DNA of 5,580 bases from NCBI GenBank assembly GCA_031280705.1, contig JAITGJ010000080.1:1-5580 (forward strand). Reading direction: 5' to 3'. Under the pieces are notes generated by a model. It ran no database searches and had not been told where the DNA came from. It worked only from the letters and a program-made list of their open reading frames with translations. Origin of the DNA: Spirochaetaceae bacterium (GTDB lineage Bacteria > Spirochaetota > Spirochaetia > Treponematales > Breznakiellaceae). The position numbers and the translations under genes are program-made. Below, piece after piece: positions 1 to 4,875 of the stretch; the first letter of the stretch is position 1; each line of letters begins with the position of its first letter.

Positions 1-14
1 TATTTTCTCCAAAA

Positions 15-28
15 TATATTATAATTTT
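15..28. promoter_or_regulatory. AT-rich patch with TATAAT boxes on both strands
   Basis: The first 30 bases are almost free of G and C, in contrast to the rest of the window. TATAAT reads on the plus strand at 20-25 and, overlapping it, on the minus strand at 18-23. This could hold a promoter for the lipoprotein gene, for an unseen gene to the left, or for both. The plus-strand -35 position lies off the window, and the expected minus-strand -35 position (about 41-46) has no good match, so the direction cannot be decided. Confidence 0.25.
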
Positions 29-116
29 CTGGCCCCGCAGCCCTCATCCGTTTCCCGAAAAATCGCCGCCGCGCCGGTTTTTCCGGTCAACGCGTTTACG
101 GGCCGGGGCGGGAAGT

Positions 117-144
117 TTCACCAAAGACAGCGGACTTGTTTAAT
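117..144 (+). promoter_or_regulatory. Weak candidate promoter for the LRR lipoprotein
   Basis: TTCACC (117-122) and TTTAAT (139-144) are separated by 16 bp; they match the sigma-70 boxes at 4 and 5 of 6 positions. Transcription would begin near 151, giving a leader of about 48 nt that contains the ribosome site. A rival -10 box, TATAAT at 20-25, lies in the AT-rich left edge, but its -35 box would fall outside the window. Neither is strong evidence. Confidence 0.3.
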
Positions 145-185
145 AGCCCGGGCGGTTATCAAACACCCCCCGGTATTGTTCTCGT

Positions 186-192
186 AAAGGAG
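186..192 (+). promoter_or_regulatory. Ribosome binding site of the LRR lipoprotein
   Basis: AAAGGAG lies 6 nt before the ATG at 199. It fixes the start of the lipoprotein at 199 rather than at the in-frame TTG at 136, and gives a protein that opens directly with a basic signal-peptide n-region. Confidence 0.85.
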
Positions 193-198
193 TTATTT

Positions 199-1086
199 AT
201 GAAACAAAGACGATTTACGCGGGCGGCCGCGCGCGTGTTACTGTTGATAGGCGCCGGAATCTTTGCCGCGTGCGGCGGCAGGGCGCAAACGGAACGCGCG
301 GGTATGGACACGGGCGGCCAGACGGCGGCGGCAGCGGACTTTATCTACCGGCTGAACGAAGCGCGGGACGGCGTGGTCATTACCGGCATCCAGAAGGACG
401 CCGGGTTTGGCTCGCACCTTGTTGTACCGGCGGAAATCGAAGGTTTTCCCGTGGTGGCCTATATGGCCCGCTACAGCGACGATGACGCCAAACAGCGGAA
501 CTTGCCGCCGCTGGTTTCGGTGGTATTTCCCGCCGTCATCCGGTACATGGGGGCAAGCGGCGCCGGGGAAGATGAGTACGGGTACCGGGAGTTTGAAAAA
601 TTTCGCCTTGCCGGGTTTGGCGCGGAATTTTCCCGGTGCGCGTCACTCAGGCGCGTCGTCTTTCCCCAAAATCTTGTGATAATTCCGGAACGCTTCGTAT
701 CCAACTGTCCCGCGCTCACGCCCGGCGGCATCACATGGCCCGCCGCGCCGGAAACAATCGGGAAAGCGGCTTTTTACAAAAATACGTTCACCGAACTGAT
801 TATTCCCCGCGGTGTAAAAATCATTGGCCCCCAAGCGTTTACCGGCGGGTTTGAGAACGGCGCCGCACTGACGTCCCTTGTTATTCCGGACAGCGTTGAG
901 GAAATTCATGGCAGGGCATTTGCGAACAGCGGGCTTCTGACCACCGTCAGCATGCCCGCGCGCGCCATACGGTATCCCGGTTATTCGGCATTTACGCGCA
1001 ATTGGGCGTTTCAAACATGCCCCAAACTCAGCCTGGCCTCCCAGACGGTCATTCTGGATTCAGGTTACAGCGATGAGGAATGGTAA
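199..1086 (+). CDS. BspA-like leucine-rich-repeat lipoprotein
   Basis: The product is a 295-residue putative lipoprotein with BspA-type (LRR_5-like) leucine-rich repeats. Residues 2-12 are basic, a hydrophobic stretch follows (13-24), and FAAC ends at Cys25. This is a relaxed lipobox of the kind spirochaetes tolerate, so Cys25 would be lipidated and the protein anchored to a membrane facing the periplasm or outside. The part after the signal (about 48-88) has the usual treponemal opening, with VVITGI, LVVPAEIEG and PVV. Repeat-like units follow at about 147-170 (SLRRVVFP, IIPERFVSNC), 184-215 (ETIGKAAFY, LIIPRGVKIIGPQAF) and 223-245 (LTSLVIPDSVEEI, RAFANSG). The last unit (250-275) is degenerate. 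The start at 199 is chosen because AAAGGAG lies 6 nt upstream and the signal peptide begins there; an in-frame TTG at 136 would add 21 residues with no ribosome site. In this family the repeats are known to serve adhesion or protein binding; a ligand cannot be deduced here. The gene converges on the 163-residue gene with a 53-bp gap. Confidence 0.88.
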   Translation: MKQRRFTRAAARVLLLIGAGIFAACGGRAQTERAGMDTGGQTAAAADFIYRLNEARDGVVITGIQKDAGFGSHLVVPAEIEGFPVVAYMARYSDDDAKQRNLPPLVSVVFPAVIRYMGASGAGEDEYGYREFEKFRLAGFGAEFSRCASLRRVVFPQNLVIIPERFVSNCPALTPGGITWPAAPETIGKAAFYKNTFTELIIPRGVKIIGPQAFTGGFENGAALTSLVIPDSVEEIHGRAFANSGLLTTVSMPARAIRYPGYSAFTRNWAFQTCPKLSLASQTVILDSGYSDEEW

Positions 1087-1089
1087 CCG

Positions 1090-1129
1090 GCGGCGTATAT
1101 ACGCCGCGTAAACGCCGCACGGCGGGTTT
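1090..1129. terminator. Double-hairpin region between convergent genes, possible terminator
   Basis: A perfect 18-bp palindrome, GCGGCGTATATACGCCGC (1090-1107), starts 4 bp after the lipoprotein stop codon. A second hairpin follows: AAAC and GCCG (1110-1117) pair with CGGC (1120-1123) and GTTT (1126-1129) around a CA loop and a GG bulge. The heptamer ACGCCGC occurs twice (1101-1107 and 1112-1118), so the left arm at 1090-1096 could pair with either copy. The sequence after the second hairpin is T-rich but broken (GGTTTGGTTTG), and on the minus strand only a TTT run follows. It lies between the stop codons of two convergent genes and probably ends transcription from both sides, but neither side has a canonical U-tract. 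Confidence 0.45.
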
Positions 1130-1139
1130 GGTTTGTATG

Positions 1140-1631
1140 TTAGCCTTCGACGCCCAGGTTACGCTTCAAATCGATAAGTTCCTGAAGGCGGGGGTAGAGC
1201 GGTTTCCGCCCGTTCCGGGTGTCCGCCTCGTCAAGCTGCACCAGCCGCGCGTAAAGCTGATTAAGATAATCGGCAAAAACATTGATATTTGCGGGAAACG
1301 CGGCGACGGTCATATCCCGGATGATTTTTTCCTGCGCCCCGCCGCCTGAGGCTTCAACCCGGTTTCTGATATTCGGCACCAAATCCCGGCGGACGTATGC
1401 CACAAATTTTGCCGCGGCGGCGATCTCATGGTACAGGTCCTCCATAAGATGTTCCTGATAATTGCCGCGCTTTGACGTCAACGCCTCTACCCGGTCCCAG
1501 ACGGGCTTGTCCAGGCCCACCTGCAAAAGCACCGGGCGGATAAACCGGCTCGCGATATTTGTTTGGTAATGTTCCGCAATACGTGCGACCAGGCTGATAA
1601 CACCCGGATCACGGATCGTCTTAATGTCCAT
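1140..1631 (-). CDS. Conserved-looking hypothetical protein, 163 residues, soluble and helical
   Basis: I do not recognise this family. The protein is 163 residues long, lacks a signal peptide or membrane segment, and appears almost wholly helical, so it is probably cytoplasmic. Visible traits are a charged N-terminus (MDIKTIRDPG), a hydrophobic amphipathic stretch (10-40), an acidic/histidine segment at 60-70 (EHLMEDLYHEI), a basic segment at 78-92 (AYVRRDLVPNIRNRV), a Gly-rich hinge at 96-98, and a C-terminal helix pair (112-134 and 147-160) with the link DEADTRNGRKP. No catalytic or metal-binding motif is evident. The start is ATG at 1629-1631; no alternative start codon occurs nearby and the next Met is at residue 63. 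AGGAA lies upstream at 1640-1636. The gene diverges from tRNA-Val and its probable promoter overlaps the tRNA promoter. Its coding reality rests on a long clean frame with non-random, soluble-protein-like composition and good context; its function is unknown. Confidence 0.8.
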   Translation of the reverse strand: MDIKTIRDPGVISLVARIAEHYQTNIASRFIRPVLLQVGLDKPVWDRVEALTSKRGNYQEHLMEDLYHEIAAAAKFVAYVRRDLVPNIRNRVEASGGGAQEKIIRDMTVAAFPANINVFADYLNQLYARLVQLDEADTRNGRKPLYPRLQELIDLKRNLGVEG

Positions 1632-1635
1632 CGTG

Positions 1636-1640
1636 TTCCT
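1636..1640 (-). promoter_or_regulatory. Shine-Dalgarno-like AGGAA of the 163-residue gene, at odds with the promoter
   Basis: AGGAA lies 4 nt before the ATG at 1631, but directly abuts the -10 box (1646-1641). If the promoter acts at the usual distance, transcription starts after this motif and it would not be in the message. Either initiation occurs unusually close to the -10 box, another promoter is used, or the message is translated nearly without a leader. Confidence 0.4.
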
Positions 1641-1669
1641 ATTGTACCGGGAGCGGCGCGGATTGACAA
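1641..1669 (-). promoter_or_regulatory. Sigma-70-type promoter candidate for the 163-residue gene
   Basis: On the minus strand, TTGTCA (1669-1664) and TACAAT (1646-1641) are separated by exactly 17 bp, each matching the sigma-70 boxes at 5 of 6 positions. Initiation is expected near 1634, only about 3 nt before the ATG, which would make the message almost leaderless. The -35 box overlaps that of the divergent tRNA promoter by 5 bp. Confidence 0.6.
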
Positions 1670-1692
1670 GCGTGTTCCGGAACGGTTATAGT
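1663..1692 (+). promoter_or_regulatory. Promoter of tRNA-Val
   Basis: A perfect TTGACA (1663-1668) and TATAGT (1687-1692, 5 of 6) are separated by 18 bp. Initiation is expected at about 1697-1699, which leaves a 5' leader of only 3 to 5 nt before the mature tRNA end at 1702. Strong boxes of this kind are normal for stable RNA genes. Confidence 0.8.
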
Positions 1693-1701
1693 GAGGATTC
1701 C

Positions 1702-1775
1702 GGGCGCTTGGCTCAGTTGGTTAGAGCGCCACGTTTACACCGTGGATGTCACATGTTCGAATCATGTAGCGCCCA
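1702..1775 (+). tRNA. tRNA-Val, anticodon TAC (UAC)
   Basis: A complete cloverleaf can be drawn. The acceptor stem GGGCGCT (1702-1708) pairs with AGCGCCC (1768-1774), a perfect 7 bp. The D stem is GCTC/GAGC (1711-1714, 1724-1727) with loop AGTTGGTTA. The anticodon stem is CCACG/CGTGG (1729-1733, 1741-1745) around TTTACAC, which places the anticodon TAC at 1736-1738. The variable loop is 5 nt (1746-1750). The T stem is ACATG/CATGT (1751-1755, 1763-1767) around TTCGAAT. The discriminator is A1775. The next bases are ACC, so the CCA end is not encoded and must be added by CCA-adding enzyme. UAC reads GUA and GUG, and with modified U34 usually further valine codons. The gene is a single-copy unit here with its own promoter and terminator. 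Confidence 0.97.
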
Positions 1776-1778
1776 ACC

Positions 1779-1820
1779 CCCCGCGGGCAGGAAATTACCG
1801 CGCCGCGCGGGGCTTTTTTT
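1779..1820 (+). terminator. Intrinsic terminator of tRNA-Val
   Basis: CCCCGCG (1779-1785) pairs perfectly with CGCGGGG (1806-1812), and the stem can extend by GGC/GCC (1786-1788, 1802-1804) past a bulged G1805. One C and a run of seven T (1814-1820) follow. The hairpin begins 4 nt after the tRNA discriminator base. Read from the other strand only TT follows the stem, so it should not stop the operon arriving from the right. Confidence 0.9.
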
Positions 1821-1834
1821 GCCCGGAGACGGCG

Positions 1835-1898
1835 GCCGCCCGGTACGCCCGGCGGCATCCCCGGCCGCTTGAGTCTTGCGCGTTACCGGGGCGCCGGT
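1835..1898 (-). other. Gap at the end of the TIGR03545 operon, two GC hairpins and no U-tract
   Basis: Between the tRNA terminator and the TIGR03545 stop codon at 1900 there are two inverted repeats: ACCGG/CCGGT (1885-1889, 1894-1898) with a 4-nt loop, and GCCGCC/GGCGGC (1835-1840, 1851-1856) with a 10-nt loop. Neither is followed by T-rich sequence on the minus strand. The operon may therefore end by a Rho-type mechanism, or the hairpins may only protect the 3' end. In DNA this GC-rich such repeats also arise by chance. Confidence 0.3.
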
Positions 1899-1899
1899 T

Positions 1900-4149
1900 C
1901 TAGAAGCCGAGCCTTCCCCGCACGGCGTCTCCCGCGCGCCGGCGGGCTTCTTCTTCAGCCTGCCGCCGGGCTTCTTCAGCCTGCCGCCTGACTTCCGCCT
2001 CCGCTTCCGCGGCGCGGCGGCGGGCTTCCGCTTCGGCCTGGTTTCTCGCGTCTTCCGCGCGGCGGCGGGCCTCTTCCTCGGCTTCCGCCGCGCGCCGCCG
2101 CGTCTCCGCTTCCGCCGCGTCAAGACGGCGCTTCGCCTCGTCTACCGCCTCGTCCGCCGCGCCGCGTATTTTTCCCTCTATCTCGTCAATGCGCGCCTGG
2201 AGGCTCCCCTGGAGCCGTGTAAGCGCCGCCGCGTCTCCCCGGGCCAGGGCAAAGAGATTGTCGAGGTCTTCGCGGGGAATGAGGCCGTTCGTATAGGAGT
2301 CGATATAGCCCCGGAGCGTCCGCTCCAGTTCCGCGATCGCCTTTGCCGCGTAGAGCCGCGCCGCCCGTTCGAGGGCGTTCATGATGAGGCTTACGATATT
2401 GGCCGTAACCGTCAGGCTATTGGCGCCGGACGCGGAGTGGGAAAAGCCGATGCCCAGCGTTATCGCGTCCGTCTCAGCGGCCGCCCCGGCAATGGCCCCG
2501 GCGATGGTTCCCCGCGCGTCCTCTATGGCGGGGTCCCGGAGGTCAACCGAGCCGCCGAGCGTAAAAGCGCCGCCGGTCCCGCCCCGGCTTTCCAGTGAAA
2601 AGGCCATGTTCCCCCGGAACGCGCCGATGCCGATAGCAGGCAGCGGGTCCGTTACCGTAACGGGAAAATTCGCGCCCGTAACGGTAACGCCGAACCGTTC
2701 CGGAGCCGTTCGCCTGAAATCGGCGGACGCGGCAAGGGCGGCGTTCCGGCGCGGGCCTTCCGTTTCCGCGAGGGAAAAATGAAGACGGGCGGGCTTTCCC
2801 GTCATATCGGGATCGGAGCTTATGTCGCCCAGTTCAAACGCCCAGTTCCAGCCGTTCAGCGTAAAGTCCGATGCGAGCGTCCTCAGGTAAAAGAACGGGT
2901 AGGCGCGGGACGGGAATGTAACGGTCCGGCCCCGGAACGCGGGCGCGGCGGGTTTTTGTGTTTTGGGAAGCCGCGCTCCAAGCGCCCGTACCTGTTCCAG
3001 CGCTTCAAGGGCCCGTTCTCCATAGCGGATATATTCGCGGCCCTGCGCGGTAAGCAGATCGCCAATCAACGGCTCGATAATTTCCCGGTATGCCGCGCCG
3101 CCCTGTAAATCAATGTAGGATTTGAGACGGGCGAAATCGGCCTCAACGGCGCTCCGCGCGTGCGCCTCAAGCAGCCGCGCCGCGTCAATATCCGCCCCAA
3201 GCCCCGCCGCCACGCCGTTCGCCGTGTCGACGGCCGCGCGCAGGGTTTCCACCGCGTTCCGGGCATCGGCGGCCAACTGCCGTGCGCGTTCAAGCGAGGC
3301 GGGGTCCCGGACATTAATACTGTTGACATTAAACGTGATGAAGGGCCGGGCCGCCGCCTCAATTTCCACAAGACGCCGCCGGCCTTCTTCGGCCCGCGTG
3401 TTCCACGCGGCAATGGTTGCCGCATAAAAAGACGCCGCCTCATCGTACAGGGCCGGCGACCGGAGTTTGCCCAGTTCCCGGTTAAGGAGGGCCCCCGCGT
3501 CAAAGCGGGCAAGATCGATAACGGGCGGCAGTTCCCGTTCAGGCGGCGCCGTTTTCGCTTTCGCGCGGTGCGCGGGAAGGGCGCCTGAAACCGTTCGCGG
3601 CGTGCCAAAGCGGAGCGCATCCGCCCGTATTTCTTCGATGTAGATTTTTCCCCGCAGAACCGCCCGCGGGTTGAGCGTTATTCCCGTGCGCCCCATTTCG
3701 ATAAGGTTGCGCATGGGCTCGTCCCGGTCCGCAATGGTAATGTGTTCCAGGCCGACGGTAAAGCGGATGAGACTCAGGCGGAAACGGTCGATGGTAACAC
3801 GCGCCTGGAAAACCGTTTCCAGACCCCGTTCCAGGGCATTTTCCAGCATGGGGTTAAGGAACACGGTAAAAAACACAAAAAGCCCCGCGAGCGCCGCGGC
3901 AAGGGCGGCGAAGGGCAGCATCCGTACCGGAAATTTCCGGTTTGCCCGGATCGCCTTGGCAAGGGCGGCGAGTTTTTTCGCGGTTTCCGCCGTTACTTCC
4001 CCGGTGAACGTATAGGTCCCGTCCCGGAGGGTAAAACAGGAAGCGAGGAATTTTCTGTCGGCGGGCTGTTCAAGATAGCGGAGCAGCCGCTTTTCAAACA
4101 GGTTTTCACGAACGGGTTTGCGGAACAGGGCCGGTGGTTTTCGTGTCAT
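1900..4149 (-). CDS. TIGR03545-family membrane-anchored AsmA-like protein
   Basis: The product has 749 residues and matches my memory of family TIGR03545, an uncharacterised family of outer-membrane bacteria usually paired with TIGR03546, which indeed lies 8 nt upstream. Residues 1-77 are charged and probably cytoplasmic. A single membrane segment follows at about 78-98 (AALAAALAGLFVFF), preceded by RKFPVR, which favours an N-in, C-out topology. Residues 116-185 look AsmA-like: ARVTIDRFRLSL, then VGLEHITIAD, GITLNPRAVLRGKIYIEEI and FGTPR, ending in SGALP. About 231-395 is mainly helical. About 405-585 is rich in predicted beta strands. About 650-742 is an Ala/Glu/Arg coiled coil with repeated RRRAAEAEEEA-type units, and the chain ends GRLGF. 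It should span the periplasm from the inner membrane. AsmA-like proteins are known for lipid transport and envelope assembly; assigning that role here is inference. The start at 4149 is favoured by GAGG overlapping the stop codon of the upstream gene. Confidence 0.9.
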   Translation of the reverse strand: MTRKPPALFRKPVRENLFEKRLLRYLEQPADRKFLASCFTLRDGTYTFTGEVTAETAKKLAALAKAIRANRKFPVRMLPFAALAAALAGLFVFFTVFLNPMLENALERGLETVFQARVTIDRFRLSLIRFTVGLEHITIADRDEPMRNLIEMGRTGITLNPRAVLRGKIYIEEIRADALRFGTPRTVSGALPAHRAKAKTAPPERELPPVIDLARFDAGALLNRELGKLRSPALYDEAASFYAATIAAWNTRAEEGRRRLVEIEAAARPFITFNVNSINVRDPASLERARQLAADARNAVETLRAAVDTANGVAAGLGADIDAARLLEAHARSAVEADFARLKSYIDLQGGAAYREIIEPLIGDLLTAQGREYIRYGERALEALEQVRALGARLPKTQKPAAPAFRGRTVTFPSRAYPFFYLRTLASDFTLNGWNWAFELGDISSDPDMTGKPARLHFSLAETEGPRRNAALAASADFRRTAPERFGVTVTGANFPVTVTDPLPAIGIGAFRGNMAFSLESRGGTGGAFTLGGSVDLRDPAIEDARGTIAGAIAGAAAETDAITLGIGFSHSASGANSLTVTANIVSLIMNALERAARLYAAKAIAELERTLRGYIDSYTNGLIPREDLDNLFALARGDAAALTRLQGSLQARIDEIEGKIRGAADEAVDEAKRRLDAAEAETRRRAAEAEEEARRRAEDARNQAEAEARRRAAEAEAEVRRQAEEARRQAEEEARRRAGDAVRGRLGF
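1930..2172 (-). repeat. Degenerate short repeats encoding the C-terminal coiled coil of TIGR03545
   Basis: This stretch, encoding about residues 660-740, consists of many imperfect copies of short units. Read on the plus strand they resemble GCTTCCGCCTC and GGCGGCGGGCTTC. The protein shows recurring RRRAAEAE, EEEARRRAE and RRQAEEARRQAEEEA. The low-complexity sequence favours length change by slippage or recombination between units. It also keeps other frames free of stop codons, producing spurious open frames on the opposite strand. Confidence 0.75.
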
Positions 4150-4157
4150 GGCCCGCC

Positions 4158-4688
4158 TCAGTCAATGTCGTTTTGAAACGCCGAAACAAGCCGCGCGAGC
4201 TTTGCCACCAGCGGAAAGCCGCTTACCGTCCGGAATAAGCGGGTGCTCAGTATTTTGGGAAGGATCGTGGTGCGGTACAGCGAAACGGCGAACAGCATAA
4301 TGATAAATACCGGAATAAAAAGCGCGATGCCCGCCGCGAGGCCGCCCGCGACAAGGGTATTGTTGAAGCGGGTAAAGGGCACGAAGGGCATATTGTAGAG
4401 CGCGGTATAAAACGGCGCAAGCGGTTCAATGTGCAGCACCTCCCAGCCGATGGGATCGACCAGGGCGGGGTAGAGGAGGGGAGTGAACAGTTTTACTACT
4501 GCCATAACAAGCATTTTACTTCCGTGATGGTGGCGGAACAAAAAAGAAAGCACAAAAAGTACGATCCAGAAAAAATTCCCCGCGGGAATGAGCGCCAGAA
4601 GCAGTCCCCAGGAAAAACCCAGCGCGATTTGGTCTTTCCGGGTGTTGCCGTTAAGCGCGGCGGCAAGTTTTGCGATGGCTTTGAGCAT
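4158..4688 (-). CDS. TIGR03546-family (DUF2062-like) inner-membrane protein
   Basis: The product has 176 residues and resembles TIGR03546, an uncharacterised family normally encoded next to TIGR03545, as here. The N-terminal part has the DUF2062-like pattern NTRKDQIALGFSWGLLLALIP (residues 15-35), where a polar/basic turn leads into a Gly-rich membrane helix. Further hydrophobic segments lie at about 38-52, 59-80 and 111-138, giving about four membrane passes. FRHHHGSK (51-58) is a charged, His-rich loop between the second and third. The C-terminus (139-176) is amphipathic and basic, ending FQNDID. No enzyme motif is visible. The start at 4688 is chosen because AAGGAG lies 8 nt upstream; an in-frame ATG at 4712 would add eight residues encoded by the promoter and ribosome site. 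The stop codon is 8 nt from the next gene, so the two are surely co-transcribed and probably translationally coupled. Confidence 0.9.
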   Translation of the reverse strand: MLKAIAKLAAALNGNTRKDQIALGFSWGLLLALIPAGNFFWIVLFVLSFLFRHHHGSKMLVMAVVKLFTPLLYPALVDPIGWEVLHIEPLAPFYTALYNMPFVPFTRFNNTLVAGGLAAGIALFIPVFIIMLFAVSLYRTTILPKILSTRLFRTVSGFPLVAKLARLVSAFQNDID

Positions 4689-4696
4689 GATATTCT

Positions 4697-4702
4697 CTCC
4701 TT
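4697..4702 (-). promoter_or_regulatory. Ribosome binding site of the TIGR03546 gene
   Basis: AAGGAG on the minus strand lies 8 nt before the ATG at 4688. It decides the start, because an upstream in-frame ATG at 4712 lies before this motif and overlaps the -10 box. It falls at the predicted 5' end of the message. Confidence 0.85.
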
Positions 4703-4707
4703 CCGGT

Positions 4708-4737
4708 ATCATAGCCTCCCGGACGGCGGCGGGTCAA
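4708..4737 (-). promoter_or_regulatory. Promoter of the TIGR03546-TIGR03545 operon
   Basis: On the minus strand TTGACC (4737-4732) and TATGAT (4713-4708) match the sigma-70 boxes at 5 of 6 positions each, with an 18-bp spacer. Initiation is expected near 4701, an A, giving a leader of about 13 nt that opens at or within the ribosome site. This implies the operon is transcribed independently of the GLUG gene upstream. Confidence 0.7.
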
Positions 4738-4761
4738 GTTTCGTCTGGCCCGCCGCATGAA

Positions 4762-4795
4762 GCGACGCCGGTAACGGCGACGCCGGTAACGGCGA
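4762..4795. repeat. Tandem 15-bp hairpin repeat, 2.3 copies
   Basis: The unit GCGACGCCGGTAACG occurs perfectly at 4762-4776 and 4777-4791, followed by a partial third copy (GCGA). Each unit boundary forms a hairpin CGCCG-GTAA-CGGCG (4766-4779 and 4781-4794); on a plus-strand RNA the loop would be GUAA, a GNRA tetraloop. It lies in the 187-bp gap between the GLUG gene and the operon, about 25 bp upstream of the operon's -35 box. No U-tract follows on either strand, so a role as intrinsic terminator of the GLUG gene is not supported. Confidence 0.8.
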
Positions 4796-4875
4796 GGAAT
4801 ATCTGGGAAAAATGTTCCGCCGTCAGCGCCTCACCGGAAAATTTTCTCGTTAAAAACCCACCAGGTGAACAGGCT
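4796..4875. other. Non-coding gap after the GLUG gene, no clear terminator
   Basis: These 80 bp follow the GLUG stop codon on the minus strand. They contain a GGTGGGTTTTT segment soon after the stop, without a convincing stem before the T-run, and the 10-bp palindrome GAAAATTTTC (4837-4846). I see no gene, and no promoter beyond the operon promoter further left. Confidence 0.4.

Noticed and set aside
74..86. CCGG-TTTTT-CCGG hairpin as a terminator of an upstream gene
   Set aside because: The stem has only 4 bp and no T-run follows it on either strand.
136..198. 21-residue N-terminal extension of the lipoprotein from a TTG codon
   Set aside because: There is no ribosome site before 136, and AAAGGAG at 186-192 with the signal peptide starting at 199 clearly favours the shorter form.
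1702..1820. tRNA gene as an integration site of a mobile element
   Set aside because: No integrase, no repeat of the tRNA 3' end elsewhere in the window, and the tRNA is followed directly by its own terminator.
1624..1903. Small plus-strand frames covering tRNA-Val
   Set aside because: They run through the tRNA and its terminator; a tRNA with a complete cloverleaf and its own promoter explains the sequence.
1876..2598. 240-residue open frame on the plus strand opposite the TIGR03545 coiled coil
   Set aside because: It lies antisense to a well-supported gene. It is kept open by GC-rich repetitive codons, has Arg/Pro/Phe-rich low-complexity composition, and overlaps the operon's 3' gap.
3066..4176. 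Several open frames of 100-184 codons on both strands within the TIGR03545 gene
   Set aside because: Their composition is Arg/Ser/Pro-rich as expected of shifted frames in GC-rich coding DNA, with no ribosome sites, domains or consistent context.
4689..4712. Upstream ATG at 4712 as start of the TIGR03546 protein
   Set aside because: This codon overlaps the -10 box and lies before the predicted transcript start; the AAGGAG motif serves the ATG at 4688.
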